NCBI GenBank assembly: GCA_041389495.1
Contig: JAWKRT010000001.1
Span: forward strand, 496,001 to 560,000
Source of the DNA: Myxococcota bacterium
GTDB lineage: Bacteria; Myxococcota_A; UBA9160; UBA4427
Direction of reading: 5' to 3'
DNA: 64,000 nucleotides
Shown: positions 8,612 to 16,704 of the stretch, in pieces
Layout: every line of letters begins with the position of its first letter
Numbering within the stretch: position 1 is the stretch's first letter
Position numbers and translations under genes: made by a program
Notes under the pieces: generated by a model
What the model was told of the DNA's origin: nothing
Databases searched by the model: none
What the model saw: the letters and a program-made list of their open reading frames with translations, nothing else

Positions 8612-9583
8612 TCAGGGGTCGAAGCGCTGGCCGACGAGCTGCTCCGACAGCGCCCACAGGCGCGCCGCGCCCTCGGGGTCGAGCGCGTAGCTGCGCACGC
8701 CGTCCGGCGCGGGCTCGTCGTTCACCGCCGCGACGTGGCAATCCTCGAGGTAGACGCCGCCGAGGCCCTCGAGGTCGGGCGAGGTCGCCGCATAACACGT
8801 CGTCGCCGCACCGGCGGGCACCGGCTTGTACCGCATCTTCGCGCCGCCGGGCCGCGCCGAGCGCAGCGCCTCGACGTCCTCGGGCACGAGGTGGCGCCCG
8901 AGGTCCGTCAGGATCGCGCCCGGGTGCACGGCGTAGGCGCGCACGCCGCGGTCGCGCAGGCGCCGGTCGAGCTCGACCGTGAACAGCACGTTCGCCGTCT
9001 TGCTCTGCCCGTAGCCGCCCCACTTCGTGTACTCGGTGCGCTCGTAGTTCGGGTCGTCGAAGTTCACGTTCGAGAAGCGGTGGCCGCCCGACGTCAGGTT
9101 GACGACGCGCCCCGGCGCGCCGCGCACGAGCGCGGGCGCCAGCAGGTTCGTGAGCACGAAGTGCCCGAGGTGGTTCGTGCCGAGCTGCAGCTCGAAGCCG
9201 TCGTGCGTCTTCGCGTACGGGCAGGCCATCACACCCGCGTTGTTGATCAGCAGCTGGAGCGCGTCGTGCTCGCGAAGGAAGCGTTCGGCGAACGCGCGCA
9301 CGCTCGCGAGCGAGCCGAGCTCGAGCTCGGCGACCGAGACGTTCGCGTTGCCCGTCGACTTGCGGATGGCGTCCGCGGCGGCCTCGCCCTTCGCCATGTC
9401 GCGCGCCGTCATCACGACGCTCGCGCCGTGCGCGGCGAGCGCGCGCGCCGTCTCCTCGCCGAGCCCGCCCGAAGCGCCGGTGACGACGGCGAGCGCGCCG
9501 CCGAGGTCGACGCCCGCGAGCACCTCGTCCGTGGTCGAGTCGAACCCGAACTTCGAGGCCGGAGGCGAGGGGGGCGGGGTCAT
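8612..9583 (-). CDS. Short-chain dehydrogenase, retinol-dehydrogenase/WWOX-like
   Basis: 323 residues from ATG at 9583, preceded by the strong ribosome site GGAAGGAG. NAD(P) binding is shown by TGASGGLGEETARAL, followed by LINNAGVMACP, the catalytic Ser region VVNLTSGGHRF and the YGQSK Tyr/Lys pair. The insert between the Ser and Tyr and the length over 300 residues match the retinol dehydrogenase-like branch rather than classical 250-residue SDRs. Members reduce or oxidise hydrophobic alcohols and ketones. The neighbouring divergent genes (SnoaL-like, SDR, CoA ligase) suggest lipid or terpenoid catabolism, though the substrate cannot be read from sequence. Confidence 0.8.
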   Translation of the reverse strand: MTPPPSPPASKFGFDSTTDEVLAGVDLGGALAVVTGASGGLGEETARALAAHGASVVMTARDMAKGEAAADAIRKSTGNANVSVAELELGSLASVRAFAERFLREHDALQLLINNAGVMACPYAKTHDGFELQLGTNHLGHFVLTNLLAPALVRGAPGRVVNLTSGGHRFSNVNFDDPNYERTEYTKWGGYGQSKTANVLFTVELDRRLRDRGVRAYAVHPGAILTDLGRHLVPEDVEALRSARPGGAKMRYKPVPAGAATTCYAATSPDLEGLGGVYLEDCHVAAVNDEPAPDGVRSYALDPEGAARLWALSEQLVGQRFDP

Positions 9584-9734
9584 GCGGGCTCCTTCCGGGC
9601 TCGTCGCGAGGCGTGCGCGTCGCGAGCGGGCCGTGCGGGTGCGGGTGCGGGAACGCCGATGCGGCGTCGCCGCGCATCCTGAAGGAAGCGACCGCGCGCG
9701 ACAAGCGCGCTTGCCCCGCGCGCCGCGCCCGCGA

Positions 9735-9746
9735 CACAATCGCGCG
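9735..9746 (+). promoter_or_regulatory. Candidate -10 element CACAAT followed by CGCGCG
   Basis: CACAAT at 9735-9740 with CGCGCG directly after lies 47 bases before the GTG at 9788. It is one base off the TANNNT pattern, in the 204-base divergent gap between the two SDR-region operons. Confidence 0.22.
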
Positions 9747-9787
9747 GCCCGCGCGCCGCTGCGTGCGCGAGCCCGGAGGAGCACGCC

Positions 9788-10255
9788 GTGGACCCCGCTC
9801 GACTCGCCGACCTCGAGGAGATCAAGCGCCTCAAGGCCCGCTACTTCCGCCTCATGGACTGCAAGGAATGGGACGCGTGGGGCGACGTGTTCACCGAGGA
9901 CTGCTCGATGGCGAACTCCGCCCCCGGCGACCCGCCGACCGTCGGGCGCGAGAACATCGTGGCCTTCGTGCGCAAGGCGATCGACCACATGATCACGACG
10001 CACCACGGCCACATGCCCGAGATCGAGTTCGCGTCCGCCGACGAGGCGCGCGGCGTGTGGGCGATGTTCGATTACCTCGAGGCGCCGGGGTACGACATGA
10101 AGGGCTGGGGGCACTACCACGAGACCTATCGTCGCTGCGACGACGGTCGCTGGCGCATCGCGAGCTCCCGGCTCACGCGGCTGCGCGTCGAGTCGAGCAA
10201 CCGCGAGATCCGCAAGTACCTCTGGCCCGAGGGCGAGCGGCTCAAGACCTGGTAG
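9788..10255 (+). CDS. SnoaL-like / NTF2-fold protein
   Basis: 155 residues from GTG at 9788, with GGAGGAG just upstream. The sequence starts with an alpha segment LEEIKRLKARYFRLMD, then W..WGDVFTEDC and GRENIVAFVRKAID. It has later beta strands with MFDYLEAPG and GHYHETYRRCDDGRWRI. This is the SnoaL_4 layout of the NTF2-like alpha+beta barrel. Such proteins act as isomerases, cyclases, dehydratases or ligand-binding partners and often sit beside SDRs in steroid and aromatic catabolism. The gene is 34 bases ahead of an SDR and the two are probably cotranscribed. Confidence 0.72.
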   Translation: MDPARLADLEEIKRLKARYFRLMDCKEWDAWGDVFTEDCSMANSAPGDPPTVGRENIVAFVRKAIDHMITTHHGHMPEIEFASADEARGVWAMFDYLEAPGYDMKGWGHYHETYRRCDDGRWRIASSRLTRLRVESSNREIRKYLWPEGERLKTW

Positions 10256-10289
10256 TCGCGCGGCGAGAGCCGCGCGCGAGGAGATCGGC

Positions 10290-11063
10290 GTGACGACGAT
10301 GGACCCCTCCGGCCCGCTCTCGCTCCGCGGCAAGGCGGCGCTCGTGACCGGCGGCTCGCGCGGCATCGGCAAGGCGATCGCGCAGGCGCTCGCGAGCGCG
10401 GGCGCGGACGTGATGCTCTTCTCGCGCAAGGCGGACGAGCTCGAGCGCGCGGCCGCGGAGGTCGGGAGCGGCGCGCGCTGGTGCGCGGGCAACGCGGGGC
10501 GCGCGGAGGACGCCGAGGCGGCCGTCGACGCGACGCTCGAGGCGTTCGGTCGCCTCGACGTGCTCGTCAACAACGCGGCCACGAACCCCTACGCGGGGCC
10601 GACGATCGACATCGACCTCCCGCGCTGGGAGAAGACGTGGCAGGTGAACCTGACGGGGCCGCTGCTCTTCACGCAGGCCGCGTGGCACCGCGCGATGAAG
10701 GACGGCCCGGGCGGCGCCTCCGTCGTCAACATCTCCTCGGTCGGCGGCTACCACACGAACCCGATCCTCGGCGCCTACGACACGACGAAGGCCGCGCTCA
10801 TCCACCTCACCAAGCAGCTCGCCGCCGAGCTCGGTCCGAAGGTGCGCGTCAACGCCATCTGTCCCGGGCTCGTGCGGACGCAGTTCGCGCGCGCGCTGTG
10901 GGAGGGCGAGGGCGGCGAGATGGTCGCGCGCCGCAACCCGACGCGGCGCATCGGCGAGCCGGGCGACGTCGCGGGCCTCGCCGTCTTCCTCGCCTCCGAC
11001 CTCGCCGCGTGGATCACCGGCGAGGCGATCCTCGTCGACGGCGGGCAGCACGTCGCGTTCTGA
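10290..11063 (+). CDS. SDR family oxidoreductase (FabG-like)
   Basis: 257 residues from GTG at 10290 with GAGGAG nearby. It is a classical SDR: TGGSRGIGKAIA for NAD(P), DVLVNNAAT, the Ser in VVNISSVGGYH, the Tyr/Lys pair YDTTK, ICPGLVRTQF, and the closing AWITGEAILVDGG. All catalytic positions are present. The close spacing with the SnoaL-like gene upstream and the acyl-CoA synthetase downstream suggests a hydroxyacyl or steroid/terpenoid alcohol substrate, but that is inference. Confidence 0.82.
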   Translation: MTTMDPSGPLSLRGKAALVTGGSRGIGKAIAQALASAGADVMLFSRKADELERAAAEVGSGARWCAGNAGRAEDAEAAVDATLEAFGRLDVLVNNAATNPYAGPTIDIDLPRWEKTWQVNLTGPLLFTQAAWHRAMKDGPGGASVVNISSVGGYHTNPILGAYDTTKAALIHLTKQLAAELGPKVRVNAICPGLVRTQFARALWEGEGGEMVARRNPTRRIGEPGDVAGLAVFLASDLAAWITGEAILVDGGQHVAF

Positions 11064-11138
11064 GTGCACGGGCCGCGACGGCCGGTCGTGACTGCGAGTC
11101 CCGCGCGGGCGGGCCGCCGCGCGGCGCAGCGCGCGCGA

Positions 11139-11150
11139 TATAGTGCGCGG
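11139..11150 (+). promoter_or_regulatory. Candidate -10 element TATAGT followed by GCGCGG
   Basis: TATAGT at 11139-11144 is the most AT-rich hexamer in the 135-base gap before the acyl-CoA synthetase and lies 54 bases from its ATG. It could give this gene its own promoter despite the upstream co-directional SDR. Confidence 0.35.
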
Positions 11151-11198
11151 CCGCGCGCGGCGCGCGTTCCCACGGCCGACGACGGAGCGACCCCACCC

Positions 11199-12890
11199 AT
11201 GACGATGACCTACGAAGCCGCCGTGGCGGCGCTCACGGGGGCCGGCGCGCCCTTCGAGATTCGCGAGATCGAGGTCGACGGCCGTCCGGTCCGCGCGTTC
11301 GCGAGCACGCCGCGCTCGCTGCGCGACGTCTTCGCCGGCGCGCGCGCGCGCAGCGACGCGGACTTCCTCGTCTACGAGGACGAGCGCTGGACGTTCGGCG
11401 AGGTGATGCGGCACGTCGACGCGCTCGGCTCGCTGCTCGTCGACACGTACGGCCTGCGGCGCGGCGACCGCGTCGCGATCGCGATGCGCAACTACCCCGA
11501 GTGGGTCGTCTCGTTCGCGGCGATCACGTCGGTCGGCTGCATCTCGGTCTCGCTGAACGCGTGGTGGACCGAGGAGGAGATGGCCTACGCGATCGACGAC
11601 TCGGGCGCCTCGGTCGTGATCGCGGACGCGGAGCGCGCCGCGCGCTGCGCGAAGGCCATCGCGGCGCGCGGCGGGCGGCTCGTCGTCGTGCGCGCGGACG
11701 GCGACCCGCTGCCCGAGGGCGCTGAACGCTATGCGGACGTGCTGCCGCTCGGCGCGCAGCTCCCCGAGGTCGACGTCGACCCCGACTGGGACGCCACGCT
11801 GCTCTACACGTCGGGAACGACGGGCCACCCGAAGGGCGCCGTGTCGACGCACCGCGCGGTCACGAGCGCGCTCGCCGCGTTCGCGTTCTCGGCGCTCGTC
11901 AACGCGCTGCGCCATCCGAAGGAGGCGCAGGCCGCGGCCGCGAACCCGACGTCGTTCATCCTCGTCGTCCCGCTCTTCCACGTGACGGGATGCGTGCCCG
12001 TCATGCTCAGCTGCTTCGCCGCCGGCTACAAGCTCGTGATGATGTACAAGTGGAGCGCCGAGCGCGCGCTCGAGCTGATCGAGCGCGAGAAGGTGACGCG
12101 CTTCGTCGGCGTGCCGACGCAGTCGTGGGACCTGCTCGAGTCGCCCGACTTCGCGCGCCGCGACACGTCGAGCCTCACGAACGTCGGCGGCGGCGGCGCG
12201 CCCGCGCCGCCCGAGCTCGTGCGCCGCATCGACCAGGGCTTCGCGAAGGGACGGCCGGGCATCGGCTACGGCATGACCGAGACGAACGCCTACGGGCCGC
12301 AGAACTCGGGCGACGACTACGTGCGCAAGCCGACGAGCACGGGCCGCGCGGCGCCGACGCTCGAGGTCCGCATCACCGACGACGACGGCCGCCCGCTCGG
12401 CCCGAACGAGGTGGGCGAGATCCGCTTCCGCGGCCCGATGCTGATCCGCGGCTACTGGAACCGGCCGGAGGCGACGGCGGAGACGATCGTCGACGGATGG
12501 CTGCGCAGCGGCGACCTCGGGCGCATCGACGAAGAGGGCTTCGTCTACGTGCAGGACCGCGCGAAGGACATGGTGCTGCGCGGCGGCGAGAACGTGTACT
12601 GCGCCGAGGTCGAGGCCGCGATCTACGAGCACCCCGCCGTCTACGAGGCGGCGGTCTTCGGCGTGCCGCACGAGCGGCTCGGCGAGGAGGTCGCGGCGTC
12701 CATCCTCCTGAAGGCGGGTGCGTCGCTCGGCGCGGTCGAGCTGCGCGAGTTCCTCGGCCGCCACATCGCGCCGTTCAAGATCCCGACCGTGATCGACTTC
12801 CGCAGCGAGCCGCTGCCGCGCGGCGCGACGGGCAAGATCCTCAAGCGCCAGCTGCGCGACGAGCAGACGGCGCTCGCCGCGGCCGGCTGA
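11199..12890 (+). CDS. Acyl-CoA synthetase / AMP-dependent ligase
   Basis: 563 residues from ATG at 11199, with GGAG about 13 bases upstream; a second ATG is two codons on. All class I adenylate-forming motifs are present: the P-loop LLYTSGTTGHPKGAV, GYGMTETN, the DGWLRSGDLG hinge region, DMVLRGGENVYCAEVE, and the catalytic Lys in ATGKILKR. The enzyme should form an acyl-adenylate and then a CoA thioester in the cytoplasm. Chain length or ring substrate is not evident. Together with the SDR and SnoaL-like genes just upstream it could begin degradation of an organic acid. It is convergent with the pyrophosphatase gene, which is a good match because ligation releases pyrophosphate, although that enzyme is exported. 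Confidence 0.87.
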   Translation: MTMTYEAAVAALTGAGAPFEIREIEVDGRPVRAFASTPRSLRDVFAGARARSDADFLVYEDERWTFGEVMRHVDALGSLLVDTYGLRRGDRVAIAMRNYPEWVVSFAAITSVGCISVSLNAWWTEEEMAYAIDDSGASVVIADAERAARCAKAIAARGGRLVVVRADGDPLPEGAERYADVLPLGAQLPEVDVDPDWDATLLYTSGTTGHPKGAVSTHRAVTSALAAFAFSALVNALRHPKEAQAAAANPTSFILVVPLFHVTGCVPVMLSCFAAGYKLVMMYKWSAERALELIEREKVTRFVGVPTQSWDLLESPDFARRDTSSLTNVGGGGAPAPPELVRRIDQGFAKGRPGIGYGMTETNAYGPQNSGDDYVRKPTSTGRAAPTLEVRITDDDGRPLGPNEVGEIRFRGPMLIRGYWNRPEATAETIVDGWLRSGDLGRIDEEGFVYVQDRAKDMVLRGGENVYCAEVEAAIYEHPAVYEAAVFGVPHERLGEEVAASILLKAGASLGAVELREFLGRHIAPFKIPTVIDFRSEPLPRGATGKILKRQLRDEQTALAAAG

Positions 12891-12893
12891 GCG

Positions 12894-12917
12894 GCGCGCT
12901 CCGCATCCGGAGCGCGC
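12894..12917. terminator. Hairpin between convergent genes
   Basis: GCGCGCTCCG at 12894-12903 pairs perfectly with CGGAGCGCGC at 12908-12917 around a four-base loop. It lies between the convergent ends of the CoA ligase (12890) and the pyrophosphatase (12933), so it could end transcripts from both sides. There is no T-run on either side, so efficiency is uncertain. Confidence 0.45.
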
Positions 12918-12932
12918 GCCGAGGTCGGGACG

Positions 12933-13601
12933 TCACCGCGGGAGCGCGGCGCGCACGGCGCGCTCGACGATCTCCTCCGCGGCCGCGCGGTCGCGCCAGC
13001 CGCGCGACTCGGTGCGCCCCGCGCCCTTGTAGTGCGTGAACCAGGCTTCGAGGATGGCGTCGACGCCCGGGAAGCGCGCGCGCAGCGCGGCCAGGTCGTC
13101 GACCTCCGAGAACGGCCCGCTCGCGGGCACGGCCACGATCTTGTCGTCGACCTCGCCGTCGTCGAGCAGCGCGAGGACGGCGATCGGCCGCACCGCGACG
13201 AGCGCGCCGCGCGGCAGCGCCGGCCCGAGCACGACGACGTCGAGCGGGTCGCCGTCGCCGCCGTCCTCGGCGCGCTGCAGCGTGCCGGGCACCATGCCGT
13301 AGTTGGCGGGATAGGCGAGGTAGCGGACGACGCGGCGCGCGCCGCCGTCGAGGCGCTCCCACTCGAGGAGCGTCGGGTCGGACTCCGACGCCTCCCACTT
13401 CTCGTTCGTGCCGGCCGGGATCTCGACCAGCGCGTTGAGCGTGCCGTCGGCGTTGCGCGGCGGCGTCGTCGCGACGGCGGGCACGCGCATCGAGACGATC
13501 GCGGGCGACGCGGCGGGTGCGCGCGCGCACCCGCACGCGAGCATCGCGACGAGCGCAGCGAGCGCGCTCGCGAGCGACGGCGCCCTGCGCGGCGTCGTCA
13601 T
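12933..13601 (-). CDS. Exported lipoprotein inorganic pyrophosphatase (family I)
   Basis: 222 residues from ATG at 13601, which overlaps the stop of the TetR gene as ATGA. The first 30 residues form a signal peptide ending in the lipobox LACGC, so the protein should be membrane-anchored outside the cytoplasm. Normal family I enzymes are cytosolic. The catalytic set appears complete: LVEIPAG, NEKWE (Lys and Glu), YPANYG, DGDPLDVVVL (three Asp), DDGEVDDKI and HYK. It should split pyrophosphate into phosphate with Mg2+. An upstream ATG at 13616 would overlap TetR further and spoil the signal. The translational coupling to TetR is clear; the functional link is not. Confidence 0.82.
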   Translation of the reverse strand: MTTPRRAPSLASALAALVAMLACGCARAPAASPAIVSMRVPAVATTPPRNADGTLNALVEIPAGTNEKWEASESDPTLLEWERLDGGARRVVRYLAYPANYGMVPGTLQRAEDGGDGDPLDVVVLGPALPRGALVAVRPIAVLALLDDGEVDDKIVAVPASGPFSEVDDLAALRARFPGVDAILEAWFTHYKGAGRTESRGWRDRAAAEEIVERAVRAALPR

Positions 13602-14203
13602 GCGTCGCGCGCGCACACGGCGTCGTGCACGAAGCGCACGGCCGCGTCGATCAGCTCGTCGTCGTAGGGGAACTCGGGGTCGAGGCGGTAGGCGCGCGAG
13701 GAGTACTCGGCGTGGACGTGCTGGATGACGTCGGCGACGGCGTCGACGTCGAGGTCGGCGCGGAACTCGCCCTTCGCCATGCCGTCGGCGAGCACGTCGG
13801 CGATCAGCTGGCGATGGGCGTGGATGCGGCCGCGGTTCGGGTTGCCGATGCGCGCGAGCTCGAAGCGCGCGTCGCCGCTCAGGACGCCGGGCAGGAGCGG
13901 ATGCGTGCGGCAGAAGCCGACCGAGCGGCGGAACATCGCTTCGAGCTTCTGCGTCGGCGTCAGGGCCTCCGCGTCCGAGGGCACGAGCGCGCGCACCCAG
14001 TCGCGCACGATCTCGGCGACGACGACCTCGAACAGGTGCTCCTTGCCGCGGAAGTGCTTGTAGAGGAGGCCGTTCGAGACGCCGGCCGCCGACGCGATCG
14101 CCTCGACCGTGGCGCCGGCGAAGCCGTGCTGGCCGAAGCAGTCGCGCGCCGCGGCGATGATCCGCTGCCGGCGCTCCTCGCTCCGCTCCTGGCGCGTTCC
14201 CAC
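13598..14203 (-). CDS. TetR-family transcriptional regulator
   Basis: 201 residues from GTG at 14203, with a G-rich ribosome-site-like run 8 bases before it. The longer open frame up to 14437 crosses the AT-rich intergenic promoter area and is unlikely to be coding. The N-terminal helix-turn-helix reads RIIAAARDCFGQHGF, TVEAIASAAGVSNGLLYKHF, which is textbook TetR. The C-terminal ligand domain contains TPTQKLEAMFRRSV and ends with FVHDAVCA. It is divergent from the amidohydrolase at 14418 and coupled to the pyrophosphatase, so those are its likely targets. Confidence 0.85.
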   Translation of the reverse strand: MGTRQERSEERRQRIIAAARDCFGQHGFAGATVEAIASAAGVSNGLLYKHFRGKEHLFEVVVAEIVRDWVRALVPSDAEALTPTQKLEAMFRRSVGFCRTHPLLPGVLSGDARFELARIGNPNRGRIHAHRQLIADVLADGMAKGEFRADLDVDAVADVIQHVHAEYSSRAYRLDPEFPYDDELIDAAVRFVHDAVCARDA

Positions 14204-14277
14204 TCGGTTCGCCCCCCGAAACCCTTGCTCGCCCGGGATCTTACGGCGGATTGCGTCCGCCCGGTGAAGATTTTTTT

Positions 14278-14315
14278 CGGCGAGTTCATTGAAAATCGTC
14301 GCCGGATTATTCATT
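14278..14315. promoter_or_regulatory. AT-rich divergent control region with inverted and direct repeats
   Basis: In the 214-base gap between TetR and the amidohydrolase, CGGCGA at 14278-14283 and TCGCCG at 14299-14304 form a perfect inverted repeat around an AT-rich 15-base spacer. TTCATT occurs at 14285-14290 and again at 14310-14315. The block is the most AT-rich part of the neighbourhood. Such placement fits a TetR operator over divergent promoters. Confidence 0.4.
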
Positions 14316-14417
14316 ATCTGGCTCGTCGTGGCCACACCGGCCACCGCCCTGGCCGGGGCCCATCCCACGCCGTCGCGCGAGCGCGCAGCGGCGCGAGCAT
14401 CGAAAGGACAGGAGACC

Positions 14418-15599
14418 ATGACCGATCTCGGCTTCAAGGCCTTCGACGCGGATCACCACTACTACGAGCCCGAGGACGCGTTCGTCCGCCACATGGACCC
14501 GCGCATGGCGAAGCGCGCCATGCAGTGGGCCGACGTCGGCGGCCGCCGCTGCCTGCTCGTCGGCGGCAAGATCAACCGCTTCATCCCGAACCCGACGTTC
14601 GACCCCGTGGCGAAGCCGGGCTGCCTCGACGAGTACTTCCGCGGGCGCAACCAGGAGGGCAAGAGCACGCGCGACCTGTTCGGCGAGCTCGAGCCGATCA
14701 ACCCCGCCTACCGCAACCGCGACGCGCGCATCGCGTTGCTCGATACCCAGGAGCTCGACGGCTGCTTCATGTTCCCGACGCTCGCGGTCGGCATGGAGGA
14801 GGCGCTCTCGAACGACCCGCAGGCGGCGGTCGCGGCCTTCAGGGCGTTCAACCGCTGGCTCGAGGAAGACTGGGGCTTCGCCTACCAGGAGCGCATCTAC
14901 TCGACGCCCTACGTCTCGCTGATCGACGTCGACGCGGCGATCGAGGAGCTCGAGTTCGCGCTCGAGCACGACGCGCGCGTGATCAACATGCGCACGGCGC
15001 CCGTGCACACGCCGCAGGGCTGGCGTTCGCCCGCCGACCCGGTCTACGACCGCTACTGGCAGAGGGTGAACGACGCCGGCATCAGCGTGATGTTCCACTC
15101 GGGCGACGCGGGCTACCTGCGCTTCTCGGAGATGTGGGGCGGCGGCGAGGAGTTCCGCGCGTTCGACTTCAACCCGAAGCGCCTGTGCCTGTCGGCCAGC
15201 GCGCCGGCGGACTACTTCGCGACCGTCATCTGCGACGGCCTCTTCGACCGCTTCCCGAACCTGCGCATGGCGACGATCGAGCAGGGCAGCGGCTGGGTCT
15301 TCCCGCTGCTCAAGAAGCTCGAGAAGGCGTACGGCCAGATGCCGTACGCGTTCAAGCGCGACCCGCTCGAGACCTTCGCGAAGCACGTCTGGGTGTCGCC
15401 GTACTACGAAGACGACCTGCACGGGCTGCGCGACGCGATCGGCTCCGACCACATCCTGTTCGGCTCGGACTACCCGCACGCCGAGGGGCTCGCGGACCCG
15501 GTGTCCTTCGTGAACGACCTCGGCGGCTTCTCGAAGGACGAGGTCCAGCTGATCATGCGCGACAACGCGACGGCGCTCGCCGAGCTGCGCCCCGCCTAG
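14418..15599 (+). CDS. Amidohydrolase-2 family metal-dependent hydrolase (ACMSD-like)
   Basis: 393 residues from ATG at 14418, with AGGAG five bases before it. The N-terminal metal motif is DADHHYYEPEDAF. Other TIM-barrel features are MFHSGDAGY, the middle LRMATIEQGSGW and the C-terminal LFGSDYPHAEG, which carries the conserved Asp. The family (PF04909) includes decarboxylases and hydrolases of aromatic or dicarboxylic acids such as ACMSD. An in-frame TTG at 14289 would add a hydrophobic leader, but it has no ribosome site and falls in the promoter region. It is divergent from the TetR gene and is probably its main target. It is monocistronic, ended by the strong terminator at 15639. Confidence 0.8.
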   Translation: MTDLGFKAFDADHHYYEPEDAFVRHMDPRMAKRAMQWADVGGRRCLLVGGKINRFIPNPTFDPVAKPGCLDEYFRGRNQEGKSTRDLFGELEPINPAYRNRDARIALLDTQELDGCFMFPTLAVGMEEALSNDPQAAVAAFRAFNRWLEEDWGFAYQERIYSTPYVSLIDVDAAIEELEFALEHDARVINMRTAPVHTPQGWRSPADPVYDRYWQRVNDAGISVMFHSGDAGYLRFSEMWGGGEEFRAFDFNPKRLCLSASAPADYFATVICDGLFDRFPNLRMATIEQGSGWVFPLLKKLEKAYGQMPYAFKRDPLETFAKHVWVSPYYEDDLHGLRDAIGSDHILFGSDYPHAEGLADPVSFVNDLGGFSKDEVQLIMRDNATALAELRPA

Positions 15600-15638
15600 C
15601 GCAATCGCGCCGCGCGGCGCGCACTGCGAACGGCCGCG

Positions 15639-15680
15639 GAGCGGCCGGCCCCGAGGACGGGGCCGGCCGCTCTTTACTTT
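15639..15680 (+). terminator. Strong intrinsic terminator
   Basis: A perfect 15-base-pair stem (15639-15653 with 15658-15672) closes a four-base AGGA loop and is followed by TTTACTTT. It lies 40 bases after the amidohydrolase stop. It is the clearest rho-independent terminator in the window. Confidence 0.88.
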
Positions 15681-15708
15681 CGGGGGTGCGGCCTGCTGGA
15701 ATGCGGGC

Positions 15709-16638
15709 ATGGAGATGCACCCCGACGACCGCTTCCACCCGCCGACCTCCGACGACCCGTTCTGGACCGAGACGTGCTGGTTCACGTTCGCGGTGCCCGA
15801 GCGGAGGCTCTCCGGGCAGCTGTACCCCTTCTTCCGCCCGAACCAGGGCGTCACGTCGGGCGGCGCGTTCTTCTGGGACGAGAGCGGCAGCCAGATCTGG
15901 AACTGCCTCTACGCGAAGAACCTGTGGCACCTGCCGATTCCGGAGGGCCAGGACCTGACGGACATCCGGCTCGCGAACGGCATCCACTACCGCTGCCTCG
16001 AGCCGCTCCGGAAGTACGAGCTCCACTACCTCGACCCGGACGCACAGGAGGTCGAGGTGCACCTCGTCGCCGAAGGGATCTGCGCGCCGAACTACCTCGC
16101 GCACGGCCACCTCGACCAGCCGTGCCGGTACACGGGCACGATCCGCATCCGCGACGAGGTGATCGACGTCGACGCCTTCGGCATGCGCGACCGCTCGTGG
16201 GGGCTGCGCTCGCAGATCGGCGCGTCGCTGCACCCGAACTCGACGAACGTCCACGGCGGCTACACCTACGGAACGGCCTCGGAGCGCGACGCCTTCCACG
16301 CGATCACGGGCGACTTCGGCGACGGTTGCGTCGCGTTCCACGGCTTCCTGCTCGAGGACGGCGTGTGGTCGAAGCTCGTCTCCGGACGCCGCGAGGTCCT
16401 CGAGCGCAAGGATCTCCATCCGACGCGCGTGCGACTCACCGCGACCGACGAGCTCGGCCGCACGCTCGACGCGACGGGCACCTGCCTGAACGTCATCGGC
16501 GTGCACCTGAACCCGAACCTCTGGACGTGGAACTGCCTCACCGACTGGGAGTGGAACGGCGGGCGGCGCGGCTTCGGCGAGGATCACGACAACTGGAGCG
16601 CGTCGGGGTTCCGCCGCTTCGCGCGCGGCGAACGTTAG
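15709..16638 (+). CDS. CrtC/AttH-like (DUF7064/7065-type) protein of unknown function
   Basis: 309 residues, ATG at 15709 (another ATG two codons later). No signal peptide or membrane segment is visible. The chain is rich in Trp, Tyr and His with short beta strands: FWTETCWFTFAVPE near the start, VDAFGMRDRSWGLR in the middle, and LWTWNCLTDWEWNG near the end. The conserved R-D-R-S-W-G core resembles double-lipocalin proteins related to hydroxyneurosporene synthase and AttH, often found in steroid or terpenoid catabolism gene sets. The family name is my recognition of the pattern, not a search result. It has its own start after a terminator. Confidence 0.5.
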   Translation: MEMHPDDRFHPPTSDDPFWTETCWFTFAVPERRLSGQLYPFFRPNQGVTSGGAFFWDESGSQIWNCLYAKNLWHLPIPEGQDLTDIRLANGIHYRCLEPLRKYELHYLDPDAQEVEVHLVAEGICAPNYLAHGHLDQPCRYTGTIRIRDEVIDVDAFGMRDRSWGLRSQIGASLHPNSTNVHGGYTYGTASERDAFHAITGDFGDGCVAFHGFLLEDGVWSKLVSGRREVLERKDLHPTRVRLTATDELGRTLDATGTCLNVIGVHLNPNLWTWNCLTDWEWNGGRRGFGEDHDNWSASGFRRFARGER

Positions 16639-16704
16639 TCGACACGCTCCGGTGTCGCCGCGGCGACGCGCCGCGACACCGATCGGAACGCGTCGCGCCC
16701 CTGA

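Noticed and set aside
13602..13616. ATG at 13616 as pyrophosphatase start
   Set aside because: It would extend further into the TetR gene and add Arg-rich residues; the ATGA overlap at 13601 is the better start.
14289..14417. Upstream TTG start giving the amidohydrolase a hydrophobic leader
   Set aside because: It lies in the AT-rich control region and has no ribosome site, while ATG at 14418 has a good one and the family is normally cytosolic. It is still worth a glance.
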